From NCBI RefSeq assembly GCF_033705735.1, contig NZ_CP131131.1:248001-312000 (forward strand): 64,000 bases of DNA, written 5' to 3'. The notes under the pieces were generated by a model, which did not search any database, was not told the DNA's origin, and saw only the letters and a list, made by a program, of their open reading frames with translations. The DNA is from Shinella zoogloeoides (GTDB lineage: Bacteria; Pseudomonadota; Alphaproteobacteria; Rhizobiales; Rhizobiaceae). Shown one piece after another: positions 17,336-25,706 of the stretch. Made by a program: the position numbers and the translations under genes. Positions within the stretch are counted from its first letter, which is position 1. Each line of letters begins with the position of its first letter.

Positions 17336-19426
17336 GTGTCCAGACGCTCCAATCTCATGACGCGCATCCTTGTCGTCGCGTCCCTCGTCGTCATCGCCGC
17401 GTTCACCGGCTTTTCACTCTATATCGACAGCCTGCAGCGCTCCGTGCTGACGAAATCCGTCGAGGAGAGCATCGACAGTTCCGGCAAGCAGGCCGCCCAG
17501 AGCATCGCCAACTGGCTGAACGGCCGCGTGGCGCTGACCGAAATGGCCGCCAACGCGGCCGCGAAATCCACCGACCCGGCCGGCACCGAAGCCGTTCTGG
17601 ACAACGAGGTCCTGAGCAGCCAGTTCATCTCCACCTATGTCGGCGACGAGGCGGGCGTCTTCACGCAATGGCCGAAGTCGGACATGCCGGAAGGCTACGA
17701 TCCGCGCCAGCGGCCTTGGTATCAGGATGCCGTCAAGGCGAATGGCGGCGTGCTGACCGAGCCCTATGTCGACGCCTCCACCAGCGATCTCGTCATCACC
17801 GCGGCGGTTCCCGTCAAGCGCGACGGCAAGCTCGTCGGCGTCGCCGGCAGCGATTTCTCGCTGAAGTCCCTCGTCGACATGGTCAATTCGGTCGATCTCG
17901 GCGGCGCGGGCTTTGCCTTCCTCGTCAGCAAGGACGGCCAGATCCTCGTGCACAAGAACCAGGCGCTCGTCACCAAGACGCTCGCAGATGCCTTCCCCGA
18001 AGCGACGCCCGCCATCGGCAGCGGCATCGTGCACACGACCTATGACGGCAAGCCGGTGCTCGTCTCCTTCGTGCCGGTCACGGGCCTGCCGTCGGTGGAA
18101 TGGTATCTCGGCTTCACCATCGACAGCGGCATGGCCTTCTCGGCCATCGACCAGTTCCGCATCGCCGCGACGATCGCCACCGTGCTCGCCGTCATCGTCA
18201 TGATGGGCTTCCTCGCCACTGTGCTGTCGCGCCTCGTCGTGCGTCCGGTCAAGGACATGACCGTCGCCATGGACAGGCTTGCCGCCGGTGACGTCGGCAC
18301 CGAAATCCCCGGCGAGGAGCGACGCGACGAGATCGGCCGCATGGCCGCCGCCGTCGCCGTTTTCCGCGACAATGCCATCGAGCGCACGCGCCTCGAAAAC
18401 GCCGCCGAGGAGGGCCGTGTGCTTTCCGAAAGCGAGCGCCGCGAGCGCGAGGCGATGAAGGCCCACGAAGCCGCTGAGATCCAGCACGCCGTCGAGGCGC
18501 TGGCCGATGGCCTCGGCCGCCTCGCCGAGGGCGACCTTGCCCACCGTATCGAAGAACCCTTCGCCGGCCACCTCGACCGCCTGCGCACGGACTTCAACCA
18601 TTCGCTGACCAAGCTGCACACGGCGATGACGACCGTTGGCCAGAACGCCCGCGCCATCGATGCGGGCGCGACGGAAATCCGCTCGGCCGCCGACGATCTC
18701 GCCCGCCGCACCGAACAGCAGGCGGCTTCCGTCGAGGAAACCGCCGCCGCGCTGGAGGAGATCACCACCACCGTCAAGGACTCGACTCGCCGCGCCGAGG
18801 AAGTCGGCTCGCTCGTCTCGCGCACCCGCACCGGCGCCGAAAAGTCCGGCGAAGTGGTCCGCCGCGCGGTCAACGCCATGCAGGGCATCGAAAAGTCCTC
18901 GCACGAGATTTCCAACATCATCGGCGTCATCGACGATATCGCCTTCCAGACCAACCTTCTGGCGCTGAATGCCGGCGTCGAAGCCGCCCGCGCCGGCGAG
19001 GCCGGCAAGGGCTTTGCGGTCGTGGCGCAGGAAGTGCGCGAACTTGCGCAGCGTTCGGCCAACGCCGCCAAGGAGATCAAGGCGCTCATCACCACTTCCG
19101 GCGATCAGGTGCGCTCCGGCGTGACCCTCGTCGGCGAGACGGGTGCCGCCCTTGAGGCCATCGTGCGCGAGGTGCAGGAGATCAACGGCCATGTGAACGC
19201 CATCGTCACTGCCGCCCGCGAGCAGTCGACCGGCCTCCAGGAAATCAACACCGCCGTCAACACGATGGACCAGGGCACGCAGCAGAACGCCGCCATGGTC
19301 GAGGAACAGACCGCCGCCAGCCATGGCCTGGCCGCCGAGGCCGCAGCCCTCAACACGCTGCTGGCGCAGTTCAGGCTGGGGGCGGGAGCCGCCTCCCACG
19401 CTGCCCCGGCGCGCCGCGCGGCTTGA
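17336..19426 (+). CDS. Methyl-accepting chemotaxis protein (dCache, HAMP, MCP signal)
   Basis: A 696-residue chemoreceptor. TM1 is at about 11-30; a periplasmic double-Cache/PDC sensor follows, with the signature [31 protein letters not shown]2 lies at about 277-298; a HAMP domain begins at VVRPVKDM; the cytoplasmic coiled coil contains the conserved tip [20 protein letters not shown]. It senses small ligands and controls CheA. The start is a GTG at 17336 with AGGA 11 bases upstream; ATG 17357 is an alternative. No C-terminal CheR-binding pentapeptide is visible. No other che gene is nearby, so it is an orphan receptor. Confidence 0.93.
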   Translation: MSRRSNLMTRILVVASLVVIAAFTGFSLYIDSLQRSVLTKSVEESIDSSGKQAAQSIANWLNGRVALTEMAANAAAKSTDPAGTEAVLDNEVLSSQFISTYVGDEAGVFTQWPKSDMPEGYDPRQRPWYQDAVKANGGVLTEPYVDASTSDLVITAAVPVKRDGKLVGVAGSDFSLKSLVDMVNSVDLGGAGFAFLVSKDGQILVHKNQALVTKTLADAFPEATPAIGSGIVHTTYDGKPVLVSFVPVTGLPSVEWYLGFTIDSGMAFSAIDQFRIAATIATVLAVIVMMGFLATVLSRLVVRPVKDMTVAMDRLAAGDVGTEIPGEERRDEIGRMAAAVAVFRDNAIERTRLENAAEEGRVLSESERREREAMKAHEAAEIQHAVEALADGLGRLAEGDLAHRIEEPFAGHLDRLRTDFNHSLTKLHTAMTTVGQNARAIDAGATEIRSAADDLARRTEQQAASVEETAAALEEITTTVKDSTRRAEEVGSLVSRTRTGAEKSGEVVRRAVNAMQGIEKSSHEISNIIGVIDDIAFQTNLLALNAGVEAARAGEAGKGFAVVAQEVRELAQRSANAAKEIKALITTSGDQVRSGVTLVGETGAALEAIVREVQEINGHVNAIVTAAREQSTGLQEINTAVNTMDQGTQQNAAMVEEQTAASHGLAAEAAALNTLLAQFRLGAGAASHAAPARRAA

Positions 19427-19450
19427 ACATAGAAGCCCAGGAAAACGAAA

Positions 19451-19474
19451 GGCCCGGAGCGATCCGGGCCTTTT
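19451..19474 (+). terminator. Bidirectional intrinsic terminator
   Basis: Stem GGCCCGGA / TCCGGGCC with a GCGA tetraloop is followed by TTTT on the plus strand and preceded by AAA on the plus strand (U-tract for the opposite strand). It lies between the convergent chemoreceptor and RNA methyltransferase genes. Confidence 0.85.
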
Positions 19475-19475
19475 G

Positions 19476-20732
19476 CTATGCGGCCTTCTCCAGCACCGCC
19501 ACCGCCTCTACATGCGCCGACCAGAGGAACTGGTCGATGGGCGTGACGAGGCGGATGCGGTAGCCGGCGGCGGTGAGGATGGAAAGGTCGCGGGCAAGGC
19601 TCACCGGGTTGCAGGAGACGGCGACGATGGTCTTCACGCCGGAGCGGGCGAGTTCCTTGCACTGGTCCTCCGCGCCGGCGCGGGGCGGGTCGAAGACCAC
19701 GGCGTCATAGACCTTGAGTTCGGAGGTCATCAGCGGGCGGCGGAAGAGATCGCGCCGCTCCACCGTTACGGGCTTGAGCCCCTGCGTGTTGCGCGCGGCG
19801 TGGTCCAGCGCCTTGATCGCCTTCTCGTCGCCCTCCACCGCATGGACCTTGGCCCTGCGCGCGATGCGCAGCGCGAAGGTGCCGGAGCCGGCGAAGAGGT
19901 CGGCGACGCGCTTGGCCTTGCCGAGCGCGTCCAGCACCAGTTCGGCCATGGCCTCTTCCGCCGGTTTCGTCGCCTGCGTGAAACCGCCGGCCGGCGGGAA
20001 GACGCGCACGCCGGCAAAGTCGATCTCCGGCTTCACCGGCTCGATGAGGATTTCGCCGTCATTGGAGACGCGGGCGATGCCGCGCAGCGAAAGGATGCAT
20101 TCGGTGACGGCCCGGCGCTCCCTGTCGCCGACCTTCTTCACGCCCTCGAAGGCGAGGTCGAGGCCGGTCGCGGTTTCCAGCACCGTCAGGCGGAAGGGCT
20201 CGCTCGACGTCGCGATGGCCGCGGCCACCCGGCGGATGTCCTCCAGCCGGGAGACGATGCCATCGCTGGCGATGGGACAGTGCTCGATGGAAACGATGTG
20301 GTGGCTGCCGGCCTGGTTGAAGCCGAGCAGCATGCCTTTTTCCGTCTTGCGCGCGGTAAACGCGACGCGGCGGCGCTCGCCCGGCCGGGCGATGACGAGC
20401 GGGGCCACGTCGGGCGTCAGGCCCTTGGATTTCAGCGCATTGACGACGAGGCCGCGCTTGAAGTCGTGGTAGAGGGCGTCGCTCGCATGTTGCAGCGTGC
20501 AGCCGCCGCAGGTGCCGTTCCTGCCGTCGGAGCCGAAATGCACGCAGGGCGGCTCCACCCGCTCGGGCGAGGCGACCGACATGGACATGACGGTGCCGTG
20601 GTTCTTCACCCGCGCGACGGCGACGGTCTCGCCCGGCAGCGTGAAGGGCACGTAGACCGGGCCGCCCGGCGCCTCGGCGATGCCGTCGCCGCCGCTGCCG
20701 AGCCGCGCGATGGTGAGGGTTTCCGTCGTCAT
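19476..20732 (-). CDS. TrmA/RumA-family class I SAM-dependent RNA methyltransferase
   Basis: A 418-residue RNA uracil-5-methyltransferase-like enzyme. An N-terminal TRAM-like domain (RLGSGGDGIAEAPGG...) is followed by a putative 4Fe-4S site: Cys63, Cys75, Cys78 (CGGC) and Cys near 152 (EHCPIA). The SAM site is DLFAGSGTFAL, and the catalytic region has FDPPRAG and the nucleophile Cys in VSCNPVSLARD. It is of the RlmD/RlmC type by layout, but the base modified is not certain. Its ATG overlaps the stop of tlyA by 4 bases, so tlyA and this gene are translationally coupled. Confidence 0.9.
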   Translation of the reverse strand: MTTETLTIARLGSGGDGIAEAPGGPVYVPFTLPGETVAVARVKNHGTVMSMSVASPERVEPPCVHFGSDGRNGTCGGCTLQHASDALYHDFKRGLVVNALKSKGLTPDVAPLVIARPGERRRVAFTARKTEKGMLLGFNQAGSHHIVSIEHCPIASDGIVSRLEDIRRVAAAIATSSEPFRLTVLETATGLDLAFEGVKKVGDRERRAVTECILSLRGIARVSNDGEILIEPVKPEIDFAGVRVFPPAGGFTQATKPAEEAMAELVLDALGKAKRVADLFAGSGTFALRIARRAKVHAVEGDEKAIKALDHAARNTQGLKPVTVERRDLFRRPLMTSELKVYDAVVFDPPRAGAEDQCKELARSGVKTIVAVSCNPVSLARDLSILTAAGYRIRLVTPIDQFLWSAHVEAVAVLEKAA

Positions 20733-21481
20733 GGCTTTCGCCCTCCAAGAAGAAATTCGTGATTGCCGTCGCCGCCGGTGATGGGCGAAGGCACGAGGCC
20801 GAGGCTTTGCCAGCCCATCTCCTCGACCAGCCAGCGTTCCAGTTCCGCCGCCACGGCGGGGGCGCTTTCCGGGTCCTTCAGAAGCCCCGCCTTGCTGATA
20901 GCCTCGCGCCCCGCCTCGAATTGCGGCTTGACGAGAAGGGCGCAGAAGGCGCCGGGTTCGGCCAGCGTCAACGCCGGCGGCAGGGCGAGCTTCAGCGAGA
21001 TGAAGGAGACGTCGGAGACGACCGCGCCGATGGCCCGCCCGCCGAGATCGGTCCGGCTGAGCGCCCGCGCGTTCAGCCCTTCGAGATTGGTGACACGCGA
21101 ATCGGCGCGAAGGCTTCGATGCATCTGGTCGTGCCCGACATCGACGGCAACGACATGCGCCGCGCCGCGCTCCAGCAGGACCTGCGTGAAGCCGCCGGTG
21201 GAGGCGCCGATATCGAGACAGTCGAGACCCTTGGGATCGAGCCCGAACCGATCGAGCGCCGCCGTCAGCTTCAGCGCCGCGCGCGACACATAGGCCTGTG
21301 CCGGATCGTCGATAGCGAGGGTGGCGGAGGCCGGAAAGCTGGCGCTCGGCTTGGTGACGACGCGGCCGTTCACCGTGACGGTGCCGCGCGTGATCGCATC
21401 GCGCGCCCGCGAGCGGCTGGCGACGAGGCCGGCATTCAGCAGGAGCTGGTCGAGGCGGATGGTTTCGCTGGTGTGGGACAT
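20729..21481 (-). CDS. tlyA: TlyA family RNA (cytidine-2'-O)-methyltransferase
   Basis: A 250-residue protein with an N-terminal S4 RNA-binding domain (RLDQLLLNAGLVASRSRARDAI, about 9-30; then TVNGRVVTKPS) and an FtsJ-like methyltransferase domain with CLDIGASTGGFTQVLLERGA and VSDVSFISLKLALP. TlyA proteins methylate ribose 2'-hydroxyls of rRNA; some have been described as hemolysins. I chose ATG 21481 (MSHTSETIRLDQ). It lies 60 bases downstream of dxs on the same strand and overlaps the downstream RNA methyltransferase gene by 4 bases, forming dxs-tlyA-methyltransferase. Confidence 0.92.
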   Translation of the reverse strand: MSHTSETIRLDQLLLNAGLVASRSRARDAITRGTVTVNGRVVTKPSASFPASATLAIDDPAQAYVSRAALKLTAALDRFGLDPKGLDCLDIGASTGGFTQVLLERGAAHVVAVDVGHDQMHRSLRADSRVTNLEGLNARALSRTDLGGRAIGAVVSDVSFISLKLALPPALTLAEPGAFCALLVKPQFEAGREAISKAGLLKDPESAPAVAAELERWLVEEMGWQSLGLVPSPITGGDGNHEFLLGGRKP

Positions 21482-21541
21482 GCGCCTCTCATGCCGCTTC
21501 GGCGGCAAAGAGGCAAGCCCCGGCAAGCGGATGAGGGTGCC

Positions 21542-23470
21542 TCAGCCCGCCGCGCCCACATCCGCGACGGCCTTCTGGCCGAGTGCCTGGAAGACGGTGG
21601 AGACGATGCCGGCGCGGTCGAGGCCGGCCTTGGCATACATGGCCTCGGGCTTGGCCTGTTCCATCCATGCGTCCGGCAGCACCATGGGGCGCACCTTGAG
21701 GCCCTGGTCGAGCAGGCCCTCCAATGCGAGGAACTGCAGCACATGGCTGCCGAAACCGCCGACGGCGCCCTCCTCGATGGTGATGAGGACTTCGTGGTTG
21801 CGGGCAAGCTGGCGGATGAGGTCGTGGTCGAGCGGCTTGGCGAAGCGCGCATCGGCGACCGTGGTGGAAAGGCCGGCGGCGTCGAGGTCTTCGGCGGCCA
21901 GCAGACAGTCGGCAAGGCGGGTGCCGAAGGAGAGGAGGGCGACCTTCGTGCCTTCCTTGACGACGCGGCCCTTGCCGATCTCGAGGATTTCGCCGCGGGC
22001 CGGCAGGTCCACGCCGACGCCTTCGCCGCGCGGGTAGCGGAAGGAGATCGGGCCGGCGTCATAGGCGGCGGCGGTGCGCACCATATGCTTCAGCTCCGCC
22101 TCGTCGGCGGCTGCCATCACCACGAAGCCGGGCAGGGTGGCGAGATAGGTCGTGTCGAAGGAGCCGGCATGGGTCGGTCCGTCGGCGCCGACGAAGCCGG
22201 CGCGGTCGATGGGGAAGCGCACCGGCAGGCCCTGGATGGCGACGTCGTGCACCACCTGGTCGTAGCCGCGCTGCAGGAAGGTGGAATAGAGCGCGCAGAA
22301 CGGTTTGTAGCCCTCGGCGGCAAGGCCGGCGGCGAAGGTCACGGCATGCTGCTCGGCAATGCCGACATCGAAGGTGCGAGAGGGATAAGCGTTCGCGAGC
22401 TTGTCGAGGCCGGTGCCATTCGGCATGGCGGCGGTGACGCCGACGATCTTGTCGTCGAAGCCCGCTTCCTGCACCAGCGCATCGGCGAAGACGGAGGTAT
22501 AGGCGGGCGCGTTCGGCTTGGCCTTGGCCTGCGCGCCGGTGATGACGTCGAACTTGTTCACGCCGTGATACTTGTCTGCGGCGGCCTCGGCCGGCGGGTA
22601 GCCCTTGCCCTTCTGGGTGACGACGTGGATCAGCACCGGGCCCTTGGAATTGTCGCGCACATTGCGCAGCACGGGCAGGAGATGCTCGAAGGAATGGCCG
22701 TCAATCGGGCCGATGTGGTAGAAGCCCATTTCCTCGAAGAGCGTGCCGCCGGTGACATAACCACGCGCATGCTCGACGGCGCGGGTGATGGCACGATCGA
22801 CCTTCTTGCCGAGATAGGCCGTCAGCTTCTTGCCGAGTTCGCGGAAGCCCATATAGGTGCGGCCGGAGGCGAGGCGCGCCAGATAGGCGCTCATCGCGCC
22901 CGTCGGCGGGGCGATGGACATGTCGTTGTCGTTGAGGATGACGATGAGGCGCGCGTCGAGCGCGCCGGCATTGTTCAGCGCCTCATAGGCCATGCCGGCC
23001 GACATGGCGCCGTCACCGATCACGGCGATGACGTTGCGGTGTTCGCCCGAAAGGTCGGCGGCGACCGCCATGCCGAGGCCGGCGGAAATCGAGGTCGAGG
23101 AATGGGCGGCGCCGAAGGGGTCGTATTCGCTCTCGGCCCGGCGGGTGAAGCCGGAAAGGCCGTCTTCCTGGCGCAGCGTGCGAATGCGGTCGCGACGGCC
23201 GGTGAGGATCTTGTGCGGATAGCACTGGTGGCCGACGTCGAAGATCAGCCGGTCCTTCGGCGTGTCGAAGACCTTGTGGATGGCGATGGTCAGCTCCACC
23301 ACGCCGAGGCCTGCGCCCAGATGCCCGCCGGTGCGCGAGACGGCGTCGACCATTTCCGTGCGCAGCTCCGCCGCCAGTTGCGGCAGGTCACGGTCTTCGA
23401 CGGTCTTCAGGTCCGCCGGGATGCGGACCTTGTCGAGCAGGGGCGTGGCTGGCGTTTGTGTCACTCTCAT
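21542..23470 (-). CDS. dxs: 1-deoxy-D-xylulose-5-phosphate synthase
   Basis: A 642-residue thiamine-diphosphate enzyme that condenses pyruvate and glyceraldehyde 3-phosphate, the entry step of the MEP pathway. The TPP-binding segment [18 protein letters not shown], the [16 protein letters not shown] motif, [15 protein letters not shown] and [15 protein letters not shown] are intact, and the length is normal. ATG 23470 ([15 protein letters not shown]) fits the family N-terminus; the upstream extension is not conserved in type. It heads a dxs-tlyA-methyltransferase unit. A 14-base perfect palindrome lies 56-69 bases before the start codon. Confidence 0.96.
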   Translation of the reverse strand: MRVTQTPATPLLDKVRIPADLKTVEDRDLPQLAAELRTEMVDAVSRTGGHLGAGLGVVELTIAIHKVFDTPKDRLIFDVGHQCYPHKILTGRRDRIRTLRQEDGLSGFTRRAESEYDPFGAAHSSTSISAGLGMAVAADLSGEHRNVIAVIGDGAMSAGMAYEALNNAGALDARLIVILNDNDMSIAPPTGAMSAYLARLASGRTYMGFRELGKKLTAYLGKKVDRAITRAVEHARGYVTGGTLFEEMGFYHIGPIDGHSFEHLLPVLRNVRDNSKGPVLIHVVTQKGKGYPPAEAAADKYHGVNKFDVITGAQAKAKPNAPAYTSVFADALVQEAGFDDKIVGVTAAMPNGTGLDKLANAYPSRTFDVGIAEQHAVTFAAGLAAEGYKPFCALYSTFLQRGYDQVVHDVAIQGLPVRFPIDRAGFVGADGPTHAGSFDTTYLATLPGFVVMAAADEAELKHMVRTAAAYDAGPISFRYPRGEGVGVDLPARGEILEIGKGRVVKEGTKVALLSFGTRLADCLLAAEDLDAAGLSTTVADARFAKPLDHDLIRQLARNHEVLITIEEGAVGGFGSHVLQFLALEGLLDQGLKVRPMVLPDAWMEQAKPEAMYAKAGLDRAGIVSTVFQALGQKAVADVGAAG

Positions 23471-23525
23471 GCCTCGTTGTCGGGCCCGAAGATGGCAGCT
23501 CCTCGCGGAGGCGCGCCCGGGCGTT

Positions 23526-23539
23526 CGGTACATGTACCG
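23526..23539. promoter_or_regulatory. Perfect palindrome upstream of dxs
   Basis: CGGTACATGTACCG is a perfect 14-base palindrome in the 243-base gap before dxs, about 56 bases before the start codon. Its position suits an operator. I know no regulator for it, and a chance palindrome is possible. The remainder of the gap (23471-23713) shows no gene. Confidence 0.35.
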
Positions 23540-23713
23540 CGCTAGCCTGTCACATGCAGAATGCGGCGCGCGATTTCAACCGTTTCGGCAAGTCTAGAGC
23601 GTATTTCGCCGGATTGATACCTTACAAACCGACGCATGCACCGAGTCTTGTTGGGCAAATGGGGCATTTTGCGGACGCCCGGCCTTACCGGACGGGCAAG
23701 GGAAAGGTGCCCT

Positions 23714-24106
23714 CTACTTTTTCTTCTTCGCCCGCGCGGTCTGGTTGAGCGCGACCGCGGCGCGGATCAAAGCCTTGAACGCGTCTTCCTGGATGGTTTC
23801 GCCCTCGCGGAAGTCGATGGCGCGGCGCGTGTTGCCCTCGAGGCTGGAGTTGAAGAGCCCGGCCGGGTCCTCCAGCGCGGCGCCCTTGGCGAAGGTCAAC
23901 TTCACCACGGCCTTGTAGGTCTCGCCGGTGCACAGGATGCCGTCATGTTCCCAGACGGGAACGCCTCGCCATTTCCATTCCTCGACGACCTCGGGATCGG
24001 TTTCCCGGATCAGGGCGCGCAGGCGCGCCAGCATCTCGCCGCGCCAGTCGGCAAGCTCCGCGATACGTCCGTCGATCAGTTCGGAAGGGGATTGCGCGTC
24101 GGTCAT
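23714..24106 (-). CDS. DUF1801 domain-containing protein
   Basis: A 130-residue protein with the DUF1801 layout: WKWRGVPVWEHDGILCTGETYKAVVKLTFAKGAALED. It ends with a lysine cluster (RAKKKK). DUF1801 proteins have the YdhG-like fold, with a proposed small-ligand or iron-chaperone-like role that is not settled. It lies 18 bases after a second DUF1801 gene and is the last gene of the arsR-SRPBCC-membrane protein-DUF1801-DUF1801 unit. The two DUF1801 proteins differ clearly in sequence, so they are distant paralogues rather than a fresh duplication. Confidence 0.8.
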   Translation of the reverse strand: MTDAQSPSELIDGRIAELADWRGEMLARLRALIRETDPEVVEEWKWRGVPVWEHDGILCTGETYKAVVKLTFAKGAALEDPAGLFNSSLEGNTRRAIDFREGETIQEDAFKALIRAAVALNQTARAKKKK

Positions 24107-24124
24107 GATGCTGCCTTTCGCCGG

Positions 24125-24547
24125 TTACATGCGTTCGCCGGGAAGGCGGCTTGCCTGCCGGATCCACCCGGCCAGCAGCCCTTCATCCAGCGCCTCGCCT
24201 TCGTGGATGTGGAAATAGCGCGTTTCCGCCGTTTTGGATGCGACCGGCGGAACCGGGTCGAGCGACGTGCCGCGGAAGAAGGTCAGCTTTATGTATTTCG
24301 CAAAGCAATGGTAGCTGAGGAACCAGCCGTCGCCCTCGATGCCGTAGAGGGGCGAATTCCATTTCACCGCCTTGTGGACATCGGGCACGATTTCTTCGAC
24401 CAGCGCATCCAGCCGCCGTCCGATATCGCTCTTCCAGCCCGGCATCGCGGCGATATAGGCTTGGATCGGCCCGTCGCCGTAACCCTTGGCGATCTGCGGA
24501 TTGCCGCCCGAAAGCAGGACGGGCTTATCGGTCTTCTCGCCAGCCAT
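24125..24547 (-). CDS. DUF1801 domain-containing protein
   Basis: A 140-residue protein with the DUF1801 core: AAMPGWKSDIGRRLDALVEE, KAVKWNSPLYGIEGDGWF and IKLTFFRGTSLDPVPP. The tryptophan-asparagine-serine-proline segment is a family hallmark. It lies 9 bases after the small membrane protein gene and 18 before the second DUF1801 gene, in a five-gene unit headed by an ArsR regulator. The role is unknown; co-occurrence with SRPBCC and ArsR proteins suggests that the whole unit answers to one small-molecule signal. Confidence 0.82.
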   Translation of the reverse strand: MAGEKTDKPVLLSGGNPQIAKGYGDGPIQAYIAAMPGWKSDIGRRLDALVEEIVPDVHKAVKWNSPLYGIEGDGWFLSYHCFAKYIKLTFFRGTSLDPVPPVASKTAETRYFHIHEGEALDEGLLAGWIRQASRLPGERM

Positions 24548-24556
24548 CGCGCCCTC

Positions 24557-24763
24557 CTAGCCGTGCCGCCACCGCGCGGCATAGGGCAGCGCGAAGAGAT
24601 AGAGCCCGCTTGCCAGAAGCAGGATGAGCGGGAAGAGGGCGAGAAGGCCGACCCAGAGGGGCGGCTGCCCCTGCGTCATCGCCGCGATGTTGATGAGCAC
24701 GGCGAGCGTGAAGAGGATCGAAAGCCAGCGGTGAACCTGACGGATTTTCAGGGTCCAGTTCAT
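24557..24763 (-). CDS. Small two-helix membrane protein
   Basis: A 68-residue protein, MNWTLKIRQVHRWLSILFTL and onward, with two transmembrane helices (about 14-33 and 37-60) and a basic C-terminus (YAARWRHG). The IRQVHRWLS start resembles the first helix of PepSY-type or small heme/redox membrane proteins, but there is not enough to assign it. Its start overlaps the SRPBCC gene stop by 4 bases, so it is co-translated in the arsR unit. Confidence 0.72.
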   Translation of the reverse strand: MNWTLKIRQVHRWLSILFTLAVLINIAAMTQGQPPLWVGLLALFPLILLLASGLYLFALPYAARWRHG

Positions 24764-25194
24764 TGCGCGCCTCCCTGTTCCAGCCCTGCCAGGACCCGTT
24801 CGAGATTGGTGAAGTGCTGCTCCCAGCCGTAGCGCGCGCCGCCGAAGGCCTGCTTCTGCTCCGGCCGGAAGCCGGTCTGCTCCATGCGCAGCAGCGTGCC
24901 GGAACCTGTCGGCGTCAGCGTGAAGCTCACCACGCTTCTCAGATCGAAAGCTGGGTCAGCATGCGCGTGATTCCAGGTGTAGGTGAGGCTTTTTCCGGGC
25001 TCCACCGTCAGCACGTCGCATTCGACGCTGCCCCAGTCTCCGCTGAGCGTGAACTTGTGACCGACGACCGGCGCAAAATCGTTGCGCATCAGCCATTCGG
25101 CGATGAGGTGCGGCTGCGTCAGCGCGCGCCAGAGCTTTTCCGGCGGATGCGCGATCTCGCGCTCGACGACGACAGAGCGTATCTCCGTGTTCAT
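24760..25194 (-). CDS. SRPBCC (AHSA1-like) domain protein
   Basis: A 144-residue START/SRPBCC-fold protein of the AHSA1 group: VEREIAHPPEKLWRALTQPHLIAEWLM at the N-terminus, GDWGSVECDVLTVEPGKSLTYTW in the middle and a C-terminal helix GWEQHFTNLERVL. Such proteins bind hydrophobic ligands in a deep cavity. The ATG at 25194 overlaps the stop of arsR by 4 bases (ATGA), so the two are coupled. The arsR-SRPBCC pair is a recurrent bacterial arrangement, in which the ligand is generally unknown. Confidence 0.88.
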   Translation of the reverse strand: MNTEIRSVVVEREIAHPPEKLWRALTQPHLIAEWLMRNDFAPVVGHKFTLSGDWGSVECDVLTVEPGKSLTYTWNHAHADPAFDLRSVVSFTLTPTGSGTLLRMEQTGFRPEQKQAFGGARYGWEQHFTNLERVLAGLEQGGAQ

Positions 25195-25514
25195 TGGTCC
25201 ATTCTCCTGAGCAAATTTTCCAGATCGTCGAACCGCGCCTCCCAGAACCGGGTCATCTGGCTGGTCCAGTCGACCAGCGGCGCAAGCGCGCCGAGCTGCG
25301 CGCTGTAATGGGTCTGCCGCCCCTCGTGGCGGTCGCGCACGAGGCCGGCCTGCTTGAGAAGGCCGAGATGCTTGGAGACGACCGGCTGCGAAACCCCGGC
25401 CTGCGCCGTCAGCGCCCCCACGGTTTTTTCGCCCTCGCGGCACAGCCGCTCGAAAAGCGCTCGCCGCGTGGGGTCGGCCAATGTGCGGAAGAGGATGTCG
25501 TGCGGTTCGGTCAA
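25191..25514 (-). CDS. ArsR family transcriptional regulator
   Basis: A 107-residue winged-helix regulator: DPTRRALFERLCREGEKTV and GVSQPVVSKHLGLLKQAGLV form the HTH; GRQTHYSAQ is the wing. No ArsR-type metal-binding CxC pair is visible, so it is not an arsenic or heavy-metal sensor of the classical kind; it matches the metal-free group coupled to SRPBCC proteins. I read the start as TTG (25514) with a GAGG Shine-Dalgarno 8 bases upstream. Operator-like palindromes cover the Shine-Dalgarno and promoter, indicating autorepression. Confidence 0.85.
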   Translation of the reverse strand: MTEPHDILFRTLADPTRRALFERLCREGEKTVGALTAQAGVSQPVVSKHLGLLKQAGLVRDRHEGRQTHYSAQLGALAPLVDWTSQMTRFWEARFDDLENLLRRMDQ

Positions 25515-25519
25515 AATCC

Positions 25520-25561
25520 ATACCTCGATGGCTATGGATTTTTATATAGCTCGATAGCTAT
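25520..25561. promoter_or_regulatory. Tandem palindromic operators of the arsR unit
   Basis: Two 16-base sites, 26 bp apart start to start: ATACCTCGATGGCTAT (25520-25535) and ATAGCTCGATAGCTAT (25546-25561). The second has perfect 6-base inverted arms ATAGCT/AGCTAT around CGAT. The first covers the Shine-Dalgarno of arsR; the second lies between the -35 and -10 elements. This placement is expected for an autorepressor. Confidence 0.7.
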
Positions 25562-25572
25562 GGATTGGTCAA
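25543..25572 (-). promoter_or_regulatory. Predicted sigma70-type promoter of arsR
   Basis: On the minus strand, -35 TTGACC (25572-25567) and -10 TATATA (25548-25543) are separated by 18 bases, followed by the arsR start 29 bases on. The region is notably AT-rich compared with its surroundings. The second operator copy overlaps the spacer. Confidence 0.6.
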
Positions 25573-25640
25573 TAACAAAACTTCTTATGCGACATCCCCG
25601 ACCTCGAATCCGGGATCTAGAGTCTCTGCAGAGGAGGTGT

Positions 25641-25675
25641 GTGCTCGGGCCAAGCCCGAGCACGACAACAGAGAG
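25641..25675. repeat. Interspersed palindromic repeat, family C (half unit)
   Basis: A perfect 10-bp hairpin GTGCTCGGGC-CAA-GCCCGAGCAC followed by GACAACAGAGAGG. It closely matches the 3' half of the unit at 52158-52257. It lies between the divergent arsR promoter and the 3' end of the pirin gene. Confidence 0.7.
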
Positions 25676-25687
25676 GAGAAAAAATAA

Positions 25688-25703
25688 ATAGCTCGATACC
25701 TAT
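25688..25703. promoter_or_regulatory. Third copy of the ArsR-type operator
   Basis: ATAGCTCGATACCTAT differs from the best arsR operator at one arm base. It lies immediately downstream of the pirin stop codon and about 127 bases from the second copy, separated from it by a family C hairpin. It may be an auxiliary operator allowing looping. Confidence 0.5.
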
Positions 25704-25706
25704 GCA

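Noticed and set aside
25191..25514. Arsenic resistance locus from the ArsR regulator
   Set aside because: The regulator lacks the metal-binding cysteines, and no arsB, arsC or arsenate reductase gene is nearby.
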